A stretch of 64,000 nucleotides of DNA. It comes from Siphlonurus alternatus. Taxonomy: Eukaryota; Arthropoda; Insecta; Ephemeroptera; Siphlonuridae. Position numbers and translations under genes: made by a program. Below the pieces are notes generated by a model that saw only the letters and a program-made list of their open reading frames with translations, had not been told where the DNA came from and searched no databases. The stretch covers positions 50,492,829 through 50,556,828 of the forward strand of contig OX463778.1 in NCBI GenBank assembly GCA_949825025.1. Direction: 5' to 3'. Position 1 is the stretch's first letter; every line of letters starts with the position of its first letter. Below are positions 1-11,906 of the stretch, piece after piece.

Positions 1-689
1 TAATAATTTCATTAATTTATATAAAAAAATCAATTAATTGAGCGTCTCATTAGATTTTACATTTTAGAATTTAATTTATTGTTTTCGTCAGATATCATTA
101 CTTTGTTTACATCATTCATTATAACAAGATTATAACGTAATTCGTATATTGTTGTCATTGAAACTATAATGTAAATTGTTGGGAATATCAAGTTGTGACT
201 TGCACTTTTCTCTTGCTCATGTAAACACGGAAGTCGCTCGTGACGTGCTTCAATGATGATGATACTCACTTGTGAGATAATATTAACCTCATAGCTGGAA
301 GAATTATTGACATTAATACACTGCAGTGAAAGTTGTTGCAAGCGAGTGTAATGAATCATTATATTCTTGTAATATAGATGCATAATAACAATTAAGTACG
401 AGAGAAAATAATACCGTGGGGAAAAGGTAATATTTATGTGTTTTTTTTTTTTTTTTCATGTTATGAAATTATTAATTATTTTTTAATTAAAGGTATTCAT
501 GAATAGATTATCATTAAATTTTATACATGCAGTATATAATCAATTTCTTGATTTTGCCTCTTTCAAGATTTTCATATAATATTGAAGTTAAGTATTATAT
601 AGATTTGACTTAATTGGTGTAATCAAAATTCAAAATAACTATTAAAAATAATTATTTTAACTTGAACCACATTTTATTGTAATAATATT

Positions 690-691
<2 letters not shown>

Positions 692-752
<61 letters not shown>
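692..752. repeat. (TA)n microsatellite
   Basis: About 60 bases of uninterrupted TA dinucleotide, followed by a T homopolymer near 763-782. An open frame across it reads only as Ile-Tyr repeats, so it is not coding. Confidence 0.95.
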
Positions 753-757
<5 letters not shown>

Positions 758-3269
758 ACAGCTTTTTTTTTTTTTTTTTTTTAACAAACAGTATATACGG
801 TGAATACCGAATTGCGAGTTTGAGATTTCCCATTACCGCACATTTTATTTTTAAAATGTAAATATTAATTAATATTGCTAGAGGTACTTGGCAATTAAAT
901 ATGTTTGAAAATGCTGTACATTTAATATTAACATACGCTGAGTTACAGTAAGTGGCCATTGATGTTCTCTTGTAACAAAAAAAAATCAACGACACCTCAC
1001 TTTTTATAACCACAAACCACAATCGCGATTATGAAAAACGTCATGGTTAAATTGCAGACAAAATGCATGACGAGCACATTGTCACAGGTCATGGATGTTT
1101 AGATTTTTGTCACAATTTTCTTTACCGATTGTTATGCTGTAGTTCAAATTAATTTGTTTAAGAAGAACAAAAAATATGCAGAATATAATACTGTATATTT
1201 TGAAGACCTTCAATTTGTAACTTTTTTTACCTTTATCATTAATGTTATCACTAAATTTAACAATATATTGTATCATAAGGTTTCCGGAACAATATTGTTA
1301 CATACTGTTTTGTGCTTAATTTTTGTCATTTTGAAGCATTCATAATTATCACATTTTTGTGTTAAATTACGATTTTTTTTATCAAAAGCTTGCATTTTTC
1401 AATAAATTCTTAATTTATATCTTCGCACTCACAGCAAAATAATTATTTTTAATTATTAATGTAATTTATATTATAATTATTGGTTGTCTTGCATTTCATA
1501 TCAATAGTATAACAATTATTTATTTATTTATCTGATGATATGTATTGTCTTTCTTTTTGTTTACATGATACCTTTCAACACAGCTTAGGTTGTATTGACC
1601 ATTAATTTAACTGCAATGCGGCACATCTCTCCACGCATCTCACCGTCTATGATCACTATTGGATACAAAACAAGTTAAACAAGTAAAAGCAGTAACTTAA
1701 ATGCCACTTGACCATTTAATTGATTATGTAAGTAATATACGTCATTATTATTGTTTATTTATTTTTACTTTAGCGATAAAGAAACATAGAAAACAGTTGT
1801 TGCAAATTAATAGCAAACTAGAAAATTCACTTACAAGATTTTTCGATTTAGAATTTAATTTATTATTATTACTCATTTACTTACTACTTGCACAAGTTTG
1901 AGTTTTTACTAAACATTTATACGTTCTAATTTAACCTAATAATTATTTAAATGTAATTTGATATTTAATTTCAAAGTTTTTTTTTTAGGAAAAGTTAAGT
2001 TTCACGTTATTAAAATCAAATTAATAAAGATAGAATTGTATTATATAAGACTACATATGTAAGTTGTACTTAATTATTACCATTTTAAGTACATATATAA
2101 AGTTGCATATCGCTCTAGATCTAAGTTTGCTTGGAAATAGTTAAATTGTGAGAAAGCTACCGGCTGTGCTGTGAAGCCAAGGTGGTCTGATCGCTCCCGT
2201 GCGTTAAAGTCTCCACGCTCGCACGCGTCCTCTCGCTCACATGATCCTACTAATTATTACATGCTGTATACCTCGATCCACACGCCTCAATTATTAAAAT
2301 AACATGTTTCCACGAAATGGAATGCTGCAATAGCTGTGAGCAATGTATGGCAATTATTAATTTGCATAAAATGTAAAGCTTTATAATTTACTATTTCTAT
2401 TTTCTATATTCTCATGGTCATTTTAATTTCATATATAACCTATTTTAAATTAGATGCAATTCATTACAAAAAAATAACAAGTATCAAAACAAAAATATTA
2501 TAAGAAAATTGGGTATTAATTGGAAGAAAAAACGACACACTTATGGAATATATATTATGATATAATATATAGAAAAAACATTTATTAATATACCTTTGAT
2601 GCATGCAAGCTAATATTAATTATATATAATTATAAAAATCATGAAAATGAAAAAGGTTTTATTTTCAGTACGCGTTGCCAAAAAACTAGTTGCCCCACTA
2701 AACACCGTTAACAATAAAACATTATACCTTGGTATTTAGTTTCACAAATCACGTATAGCCATACAAGTAAAATCTCACAAGTTTTCAAAAGAAAAAGTGT
2801 TAATATACAGCTTTAAAATTTCCAAGCTAAATTGCAATTAATTTTATAATTATCACCTGTAATTAACAACAATCTTTTGTTTATAAGAAAATAATACACG
2901 TACTGTACAGTACATGCTACAGTACCCTAACACAATTGAACGCTCGGCAACGTAATTTAAAAAATAGAAGATCATACACTTAACTTTAATTTGCGTAAAT
3001 CTATCCCCAACCATGCAGTATATTTTGCTTCTTACTCTTTTTAGCATGCATTTATTGATTTATTCCAAGGTATACTTTTACATTTATCTCCACATCTTAT
3101 AAAAGCATATCTCTCGAAACAAAGAAGACTAACGCTTTTGCAAATAATTGCTTCAATTCTACTGTCTTAACACTTTCATTAATACACGACACACGTACAT
3201 ATACACCTTTGTTTTTAAAACTTTGCTCACACACGCGATGTTGGTTTCACACGCCGAGGTACTTACCCT

Positions 3270-3350
3270 AAAGTGGGCGCGCGTTCAGGAGAGCGACAAT
3301 CGGGAAGCGGTACAACGAGCACCGGTGTCTCAGAGAGCACGCCGCCGCGA
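3270..3350 (-). other. Possible 5' non-coding first exon of a leftward gene
   Basis: In an AT-rich neighbourhood this CpG-rich stretch reads, on the minus strand, as an exon ending in a good splice donor: GTAAGT in the segment 3260-3275. An arthropod-type initiator TCAGT lies about 80 bases upstream, near 3350. The rest of the gene would be to the left, outside the window. No coding sequence supports it, so this is an inference from base composition and two short motifs only. Confidence 0.3.
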
Positions 3351-6150
3351 CTGAGGAGCAACCAGACGTTGGACCCCACGTGCTCCGCTCCTTTCCCTCT
3401 CTGCGCTCCACCACCACTTGTTCACCGCGCAACGGCCCTCAACTCTCCTTTTTACTTACACTACGCTGTTAATAATCCAGTCTTATTACCTTCCCCTCAT
3501 TTAATGTAAAAATTTCAACGCGTGATGTTATAACTACTGCATGGAGTGTAAAATATATATTATAACTATTTCAATCTATGGATCATGGATATTTATACAC
3601 AAACTTTTATAAAATTAAAAAAAGAGGGGATAGTAATATCAAAGAGTTTACATTGTAAAATCTCTGGTAATATATCCCCTCTCTCTATTAATATATTAAA
3701 GTACCATCTCATGTATTATTTCATCACAGAGGGAAGAACGCCGTAACAAAAAAATATATATTATATAAATAATATGTCACTGTGGATATATAACGTGATT
3801 AGTTGATTACTGCATGGCAACAATAAAAAAATACCAACAGTTTTTTTAGTGAAGTCATGCACTGATTGTGTGTTAAATGAAAACAAGTAAAACGAAATAT
3901 ATAATCTCTGTTATATAAATATAGTTTATTCAATTTGATACCAATTAAAAAAAAAACAAACAAACAAGAGATTGATCAAGGGCATATACTTAATTCTACT
4001 AAATAATGTCAATAATGAAGAACAATAACTAAAAGACATTTAAAAAGTTTTTTTCAAGTCCTTAAATATGGGAATTAATAGATATGTAAGCTAGCTGCCA
4101 TACATTAATTAAATACGTAAATAAACGTGTCGCAAGAGAGCGTATACTTGCACGATGAATGTTCAAGGATTCAAGGTGGTTGCTGCGTCACCTACTGAAA
4201 TCAAATGTATAGGATTTCTAAATTGCAGGTGGAAGACGCATGTTTAATACATAACCACGGTATACATACACAATTATATACTGCATGACCTGCATGTGCA
4301 TACACATGCAGACCCATGACAGAGACTCCGATATATAAAACCCTTAATTGCTGGCAATGGGCCGTACGATAATTTCATTTTAAAAATTTTAATCTTTTTA
4401 ATTAAAAATATAATATTATTGCTTGTAAATTTTATATATATTTTTTTATACATGAATCAAAATTAACTTATTCGTACAATTATGTTAATTATAATTACAA
4501 AATTTATATGACCGCGAGACCGCGACGGTCCCCGCGACGCGAGCCCTTGCCTTCATCGGAGTAATTAATTAAATGCTAATTAAATATTATATATTTATAC
4601 AGTTTTATGCACTCTTGACAGAGTGGCGACTTCCTTCGTCTAGAAACAGAGAAAAGTTGATCTTTTCTTTTCCGATCTTTTCTTCTTTTCGAAAAGATGA
4701 TATTTTCTCTGCTAGAAATAAGCCGGAGCTGGCTGGATTGAGTTATACAATGCATTTTTTTTTTTTTTTTTGCAAAATATTTAATTTATTTCATTATATT
4801 TTTTGGTCATAAAAGACACTGATGGGGTTTGGATAATGTCTGCATGCAGGTTCGTCCTCTCTGCAATTCGCCTTTTGTCCTAAATTTTTTCATTTCATTT
4901 AATTTTTTTATTTTTTTTTTCAACTGCATTTAGTTGAAATGACGTCGCAAGTCTTAATGTAATGACGCAAACAGCAAAAGTCACGTGTTGTAATTGTCTC
5001 GGCAGTCTCGGGCCCACAACGTCGAATATGATAATATATACGCCGTGCCCGCAATCATAGCCCTGCTCTGGCACCAGAGGACTATGCCGCAATCATCTGA
5101 TTTTGAAATCTGTCAGACTCAGGTCAGTATCCCGCGTTCAGAGCGAACTTGAGTAGAAGGCCACAACACGACCGCGCCCACTTTTCAATAGCCGTCCTAC
5201 TGAGCAGCAGGTTTGCGTGTAATCAAATGGGAGAGGACTTCACTTTGGTCGCGGTTTACGACAATTACGCTGTATGCTAGAGTTTTCAAAATGAAACAAG
5301 TTTAACTCTAATATATTTTAATCTTACTGGACAACCTTTTTTTTCACGCAAAAACAATATTAATACACTTAAATTAAACTTTTATGAACCCGACTTCTGC
5401 TACTTCTGTTACATCTGCGCATGCGCCGGCATGCGCGAAGTAATAAAAGTCAGTTTACTGGCGATGACGTCATATGAACATTGAAAGCCTTTCTTCATAG
5501 CGAGTGACTTTCACTTTACTTAATTGCATTTTCTATACTTTGTATATATCAAGTAAAGTTATTTACTACATCGAAAATAATGTATGAAAGTTGATTCAAG
5601 TACTTTTGTAATTTCAATATTTCGTGACGTCATGATACATTACTAAAGCTTGGAAGATAGAACCAAGTTCCCGCCCTAACTTTACCGTCTTATTTCTCAA
5701 GAAGTATGATATTTATGAACTAAATAAAATAATTAGCAAACGGGAGACTACATTGAAATATTATCGCACTACAAGACACCTTCATTAATATCAAGTAAAT
5801 ATTTAAAAAAAAATATTTCCTCCCGATTACATTGCATGTTATTTTTTAAATTCCGGACGGCTAATGTCTCGACAGATGACGATCGCGCCGGCTGGGTTTT
5901 GGCCTCCTACTCAAGTACGCTCTGCCGCTCTGCCGCGTTTATCATACAATTGACAATCGACACCCGCAACAGCTTCCGTCCCAGAATTTTATCCCAGCTG
6001 ACAAATAAAAACAAAAATAAGTGAATCCAGCCAGATCCAGAGTACCAGGTCAAATATCTATAAGATTTCTAGATTGTTAGGCTCATTTCTACATCTAAAG
6101 CTTTACTTTAATAGTTGACTAAGGCGCCTAGTATTAATAAGAAGGTAGTA

Positions 6151-8001
6151 ATGAGAAATTTTTCTAATTGTATCCTTCGAATATTTGCGTTTAGTGCAAT
6201 AATTTGTTTCCTGGGCTGGGTCAGCATTGCAGGCGTCTTGCAGCTGTCAAGTATGGATCCATCTCAGCAGGTATGATACAATATAATACATTTATGTAAC
6301 ACATTTACTATATGTCTTGGTTTGTTTATTACTTATTCAATGCTATAATACGCAGGATTCAACAACTAAACCCCCGAAGTTTGACTGGAAAGCTTTAGAT
6401 CCATTTCGTCATCTCATCCCAACAACTTCTAAGCTTGCCGACACTGTAACAGAGAGTTCAGCCTTCATCAACGTCCTGGTATGATAATATCTAACTATGA
6501 TAGATAGTAGCATGGTTGAGAATATTTTGTTGAAATTTTAAATTATTGTTACAGGGTATAAGAGTATTCTACAGAGAATATATGCCTCCCTCAAATGTGG
6601 AACCAACGGAGCAATCTCTTCTATTGCTTCACGGACGCAGCTTCTCATCTGAAACTTGGGCTAAGCTGGGTACTCCGAAACTCATGGCAGCTATTGGGCA
6701 TCATGTTGTTGCTGTTGATTTGCCAGGTAAGAAAAAGGAAAACATTGATGGACTTGCCAAGTTCGTACCGGTGGGGACATTAAAAGTGTCAGCTATACAG
6801 CTATACACAGACCTTATGGTCGACGTCATGAAAGATATTTGGCATCAAGGTATTAGTGATAAAGGAAGGTCATTTCCAGACTCAATACCGGTACACATCT
6901 TCACACACATACACGATATAAACAACAAGACATCTAACGTCCCCATTGGTACTACAGTGTACATAGGTATGAATATATACAGTACATATTTCAAACACTT
7001 ACGTTGTTAACATTTATATTTGTGAGGTACTGAACTCTTCAAGTACCTTTTGTATGAAAATGATCAACGTATAAGCCTGTTTTTTGTATTTGTTTTTTAA
7101 TTAATTACTGTATTAAAAGTACATATTATAAACCAGTGTAAAATTCTATGCATGATAGGATTTGGCAAGACTGGTGGTGACCAATACAATGGAGACCGTG
7201 GAGAGTTCCTCGCAGCATTGATTGTAGCCATGGGGCTGCAGCATCCAGTGCTGGTGTCCCCCTCAATGAGTGGCAGCTACTCTCTACCGTTTCTGGCTGC
7301 TCACCCTGATCAGCTGGGCGGCTTTGTCCCTGTAGCTCCAACCTCCACTAATATTGTATCCCAGGCAACCCTGGCTACCATTCAGGTAAGTCTCTTGATT
7401 TGCAACAAACAGTTCAGGAGATGCCTGGTAGTGATTAGATTATTATATTTTTTGGAGTAAACATTTTACTTTCTATTGGTGATTGTACATACCAATAAAT
7501 TTTTATTTGCTTCATTAATTGGTTTTATTCAAAGAGTGTGCTAGATGTAATCCAAATAATAATGGGAATCAAGTTCTATACTAAACAAGTAAAGAGGAAA
7601 ATAATAAATTACATGCTTATATATTATATTACTGTATTTTTTGTCTTTTAGGAGGTAGAATATTTTTTGACAAAATATTCAAAGTTATTTTCATGACAAC
7701 CTCACTCTCTAAATCTTATTGCTGTATCAAAGATATGATCTCTCGATTGACGTCTCATGCTGTGCAGGTCCCAACGATGGCCGTGGTTGGCAGTGAGGAT
7801 GACACTGGCCTTGCAGAGCAGTCGATGCTGAACCTGCAGGCGTTGCCACACTTGCTGGAGGTGGAGCTGAGTGGCGCACTGCATGCAGCGTACATCAGTC
7901 AGCCACAGCTGTTCCACTCGGCGCTGCACAACTTCCTGTTGGCCCTCAGTAACAACACTGCCCACCACCCCGACCTCACCAAGGAGCACGATGCCATCTA
8001 G
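6151..8001 (+). CDS. ABHD14: ABHD14-like alpha/beta hydrolase with N-terminal membrane anchor
   Basis: Coding exons 6151-6270, 6356-6478, 6555-6726, 7159-7385 and 7768-8001 join in frame to 291 aa. The N-terminus (about residues 7-30) is a hydrophobic signal-anchor, as in ABHD14A rather than cytosolic ABHD14B. The hydrolase core starts near residue 82. LHGRSFSSETW (106-116) is the oxyanion-loop signature of the family. SPSMSG (172-177) is the nucleophile elbow, with Ser174 the likely nucleophile. Asp225 (GSEDD) and His253 (SGALHAAY) complete the triad. Length is close to vertebrate ABHD14A (about 271 aa). ABHD14B is reported to act as a lysine deacetylase; the substrate of membrane-anchored members is unclear, so only hydrolase activity is inferred here. 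The start is the first ATG before the hydrophobic segment. It points away from the leftward SNX25 gene, tail to tail. Confidence 0.9.
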
Positions 8002-8468
8002 GCAAGTACACACCAGGAGCTTGCGTACGCTGCTCTGCTACGACAATACGTAAACATTACCTGTTTAAATGAAACTGGTAAATGTTTGGCAAATTTCAAG
8101 TTATAGGAAAGCGTAATATTTTTTAAGAATACTTAATATTTCTTAACAGAGCAGTGTTCATATTATGAAAATTGTTGGATTGAAAGAAGGTGTCTGATTA
8201 ATATTTTTAAGCTGGAGATATATGTAGTTTTATTGGTGAGATTTGAGAATTGAATAGTCCATGATCTAGGGTAGTGTAACTTGAAATTACACAAGAGCTC
8301 GTACATTATTTATATTCAATATTATAGATTTATAAATGGCGTATATGTTTGATATTATAATTATTATATATAAATATATAGTTGTAATGGAATGAAGGCA
8401 TTTATATTATATATATACATGTAATGCATTTATGATAAGCAAAAAAATTGAAATGATATTTATGTACA

Positions 8469-8841
8469 TTAAGGTAGAGATAATATGGATCAGCTGGCCC
8501 AATGCTAAAAAAATCCCATTCATAAAAATTATGAAAAAAATTTAAAGTGTTCTCCTCTAAATCCCCTATCAGTAGGTAAAATATCAGGTATACAAAAACG
8601 AGCTAGTTTTCGAGTTATTAATTTTTAAAGTTGACCAATTTAACATGGAAGTTCTATTTCTCCATGTTAAATTAGTAAACTTTAAAAATTAATAACTCAA
8701 AAACTAGCTCGTTTTTGTATACCTGATATTTTACCTACTGATAGGGGATTTAGAGGAGAACACTTTAAATTTTTTTCATAATTTTTATGAATGGGATTTT
8801 TTTAGCATTGGGCCAGCTGATCCGTATTATCTCTACCTTAA
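8469..8841. mobile_element. TTAA-flanked palindromic MITE, copy 1
   Basis: A fold-back of about 373 bp. Two arms of roughly 180 bp are near-perfect reverse complements and meet at about 8655 across a short loop. TTAA lies at both ends (8469-8472 and 8838-8841), the target-site signature of piggyBac-type elements. The outer ends are diverged from the other copies, but the internal segments, such as TATCAGTAG and CTCCTCTA, are shared. No coding capacity. Confidence 0.85.
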
Positions 8842-9976
8842 AGTAAAGTTCTTGTATACGTAAGTTTTTTTTTTTTTTTAATGAAACCATTGATTCATAG
8901 AGAGAGCATTTAAATTAAATTGCAAGTAAGACAATACTGTGCAATTTTTTATTAAATATGTCAATAAATTAATGGTTTGGTACTTTTTATATACTGCAGT
9001 AACATTGTTAACATAATTACTGTTTATAATATACTTTATACATGTGCACCAAGGTGATTATGATGACATCCATAGCAGGTGAATTTGTTATTTACCGCTG
9101 CTGAAAAGAATGCAGCTGGAGAGAAACTGGTCTGTTGTAGCTTTCATTGTGTTAGATAATTGTTTGTTTGTTCTTTGTTGGTAAATTTGTTCATTCTAAT
9201 CCATGCCCAATTTAAATCCTGTTATAGCTCAAATTTAGTGTAATAACGATGTTCATTTGAAACATGTAGTTTCATGTGCAAACTTGAAAAGCTTCATTTT
9301 GTTAAATACTGTAATTAGCTAATTTTCATACTGTTTTAACTTTTATGGCAGCAAGTAGTGATCTAGTCATTTTTACTTAAATTTTATATAAAAATAATTT
9401 ATAACTAACTTGTTAATTTTTTTATGCTTCCTTTTTATTTTTAAACCAAAATATCTTGGTTATAATTATTATTACTCTGTTAATGACACATATTTCAATT
9501 ATGTTTTTTGTTTTAGATTTTATATTAAGTATTATTTTTTACCAAGTTATTCAATTTTAGTCTACCTGATTCTAAACAACCTATAACAATATATTTTTTT
9601 ATGTTTTTTTTTAAATGAAAAGAATGTGTTTGTACTCTTTATTTATTCATTTCTAAAATTACATGTGTGCTTTTTAATTTGTGCATGGCAAATTTAAAAT
9701 GCAATTAAGTTGGTTCTGATTCTTTGCTCTGAAATCTCATGTTGTGAGAATTTGCTACTTGGATAGCGATATCATTCTTGAATTTTAATACGTACTCTTT
9801 CTAATTGCCAATTATTGGAAGTTATAGCAGTTGCAAATTATTCATGCGTATTGCATGTTGAAAAATCACATATTTCATTGAGGATCTGGCAATCAAATAG
9901 GTTTATAAACATTGCAAGTAAAAGTAGTTTTCTTATATAGCTCATTTCAGTGATAGCGAACTGTAGTGAATATGGC

Positions 9977-10303
9977 TTAATGGAGTACCGACCTCAGTTT
10001 TTTTTATTGCAGAAATGGATAGAGGGTGCAAAAATAAACTACTCTGGATTTTTTCAGATTTTTCGGACACCGGGAAGTATTTTTAAAAAATTATTGAAAG
10101 TCTGTTTTATGACGTCACGGGCGTTAATGTCCTATCCTTTTCTTAAGGAGAGGCGTCTCGTGACGTCATCAAAATGGACTTTCAATAATTATTTAAAAAT
10201 ACTTCCCGGTCTCAGAAAAATCTGAAAAAATTCAGAGTAGCATATTTTTGCATCCTCTATCCATTTCCTGCAATAAAAAAAATTGATGTCGGTACTCCAT
10301 TCA
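9977..10303. mobile_element. Palindromic MITE, family 2, copy A (CRE-like core)
   Basis: Inverted-repeat element whose ends read TGGAGTACCGAC on the left and its complement GTCGGTACTCCA on the right. They are flanked by TTAA (9977-9980) and TTCA (10300-10303), possibly a decayed TTAA duplication. The arms contain ATTGCAGAAATGGATAGAGG. The centre holds TGACGTCA-type sites on both sides of a short loop. A second copy lies at 40767-41060. Confidence 0.8.
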
Positions 10304-10490
10304 AACCCCCATTTGATTGTTGGGTCCTCAATTACTTTCATAGAGAAAATTAGAGTCTCCCAAAAGACAATTTGATCAGGCATTCCAATTTTTAAGCTAC
10401 CATTAAAATTAAATCAATGTTAGGATATGGTGATTTCAGATTTAGTTTCTTATTTATGGTCATGGTAATATCAGATTTTATGTTGTTGTT

Positions 10491-10852
10491 TTAAGGGTAA
10501 GGTAACACGCCTAATGTTAAAAAAAAAAAATCCCACACATGAAAATTATGAAAAAAAATTGACATGTTCTCCTCTACATCCCCTATCAGTAGCTAAAATA
10601 TCAGGTGTACAAATTCGATCTAGTTTTTGAGTTATGAACTTTTAAAGTTGACTGCTTTAACATGGAGAAATGGGACTTCCATGCTAAATTAGAGAACTTT
10701 AAAAATTCATTACTTAAAAACTAGCTCGAATTTGTAGACCTGATATTTTAGCTACTGATAGGGGATGTAGAGGAGAACATGTCAATTTTTTTTCATAATT
10801 TTCATGTGTGGGATTTTTTTTTTTAACATTAGGCGTGTTACCTTACCCTTAG
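10491..10852. mobile_element. TTAA-flanked palindromic MITE, copy 2
   Basis: Fold-back element of about 362 bp beginning TTAAGGGTAAGGTAAC at 10491 and ending in its complement at 10852. The right target site has changed to TTAG. The arms are reverse complements over most of their length, joined at a short loop near 10670. Confidence 0.88.
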
Positions 10853-11842
10853 GTACATAAATCTTTCTTCACTTACGTTAGTAGTTATATACAGTTAACT
10901 GAATATTTTACTTCCAAAATGTAAATTGTTGTTTCTTTAATTAAGAACACACACAGCATGCGATCACACCATGTTAATGTTTATGTAAGTAATATTTTTG
11001 TCATGTGCATTGCAAACAGAATATTTTAAACAACCCAGCAATATAATTAAGCACAAAATTTTAATACAGGCCTATACCATTACAAAATAATAAGTTTTGC
11101 ACTGAGCAACCAAATTCTTTGTAATTACAAAGTAATTTTATTAAAAGAGTCAAGTGTATTTTAAATGCTATTGCATTATTAAAGTAGCGTTCATTAATAT
11201 AGAAGTAACTGCAACCAAGACGTCCTTTACTTCAAAATATAATATTTGAGATTTGCTTGCAAATCATAGAACATTACTAAAAATATCTGAGCTTATAAGG
11301 AGTTACTTTTTTTCTTCAAATGTCCAATTAAAACGTTCAATAATTTCTTTCTTTAATTAGATTTCCTGATTAGATTGTAAATTAAATTACTGTGTGTTTG
11401 GCCTATCAAAGTGTTCAATGTCGGTCCAATGTTAAATGTTCCTGACTGTAGCAATGCCGCCTCATCTTAAATGGTATTTTTGTCATGTGGATAATAATAA
11501 TAAGTAAATGAGAAAAAAAAATATAATAAAAAATGTTATGATACCTGTTGTGTTGAACGTTCAAATGTATATTGTTATAAATAATGTTATGTAATCCAGA
11601 ATAAATGTTGTATTAAATAAACTACCCAATTTGTTTTAGTGATAACAATGGATGGTTATATAATAAATTAGAATTTTATTAGATAACCAAATTTTTAAAG
11701 GTGGTCTTAGAGAAATGAACAAGAAAGCAATATAATAGGAGCATTAATCTTTACTATAGACAGTACACAAAATACACATAAAAAGCATTTCTTTTTAAGT
11801 CATGGAATGCAGAATGAAGGTGAGGTTTGACACAAATTTACA

Positions 11843-11848
11843 TTTATT
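11843..11848 (-). other. Probable SNX25 poly(A) signal
   Basis: AATAAA on the minus strand, about 60 bases beyond the SNX25 stop codon. It is the first canonical signal in the 3' UTR and would give a very short UTR. Confidence 0.5.
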
Positions 11849-11906
11849 ACATTGGAAGCTTAAATGCGAGCGACACACACTTTCTCGTTGCTGAGATTCT
11901 AAGTAA

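Larger units (their letters stand above)
1..6150. other. Non-coding flank upstream of ABHD14
   Basis: AT-rich sequence with no reading frame that looks like a protein: the open frames are short, low in complexity and lack exon-like splice signals. It holds a (TA)n tract near 692-752, several homopolymer runs, and islands of higher CpG density around 2.16-2.25 kb, 3.25-3.43 kb, 4.5-4.56 kb and 5.1-5.25 kb. The last part (about 5.8-6.15 kb) must contain the promoter and 5' UTR of the ABHD14 gene, but I see no convincing TATA box or initiator. Confidence 0.6.
8002..11906. other. ABHD14-SNX25 convergent intergenic region
   Basis: Contains the 3' UTRs of both convergent genes. I see no coding sequence. 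It carries three palindromic MITEs (8469-8841, 9977-10303, 10491-10852, listed separately). The short open frames at 9950-10383 lie inside the middle MITE and are not genes. AATAAA at 8963-8968 could end the ABHD14 transcript, in which case the first MITE lies in its 3' UTR; this is not certain. Confidence 0.6.

Noticed and set aside
657..1022. Open frame of 121 codons on the minus strand
   Set aside because: It is mostly Lys and Ile-Tyr repeats created by the poly(T) run and the (TA)n tract, with no domain or splice context.
9950..10383. Two short open frames of about 90 and 64 codons
   Set aside because: They lie in a palindromic MITE on opposite strands and are mirror images of each other (shared YSGFFQIF / YSEFFQIF), so they are by-products of the inverted repeat.
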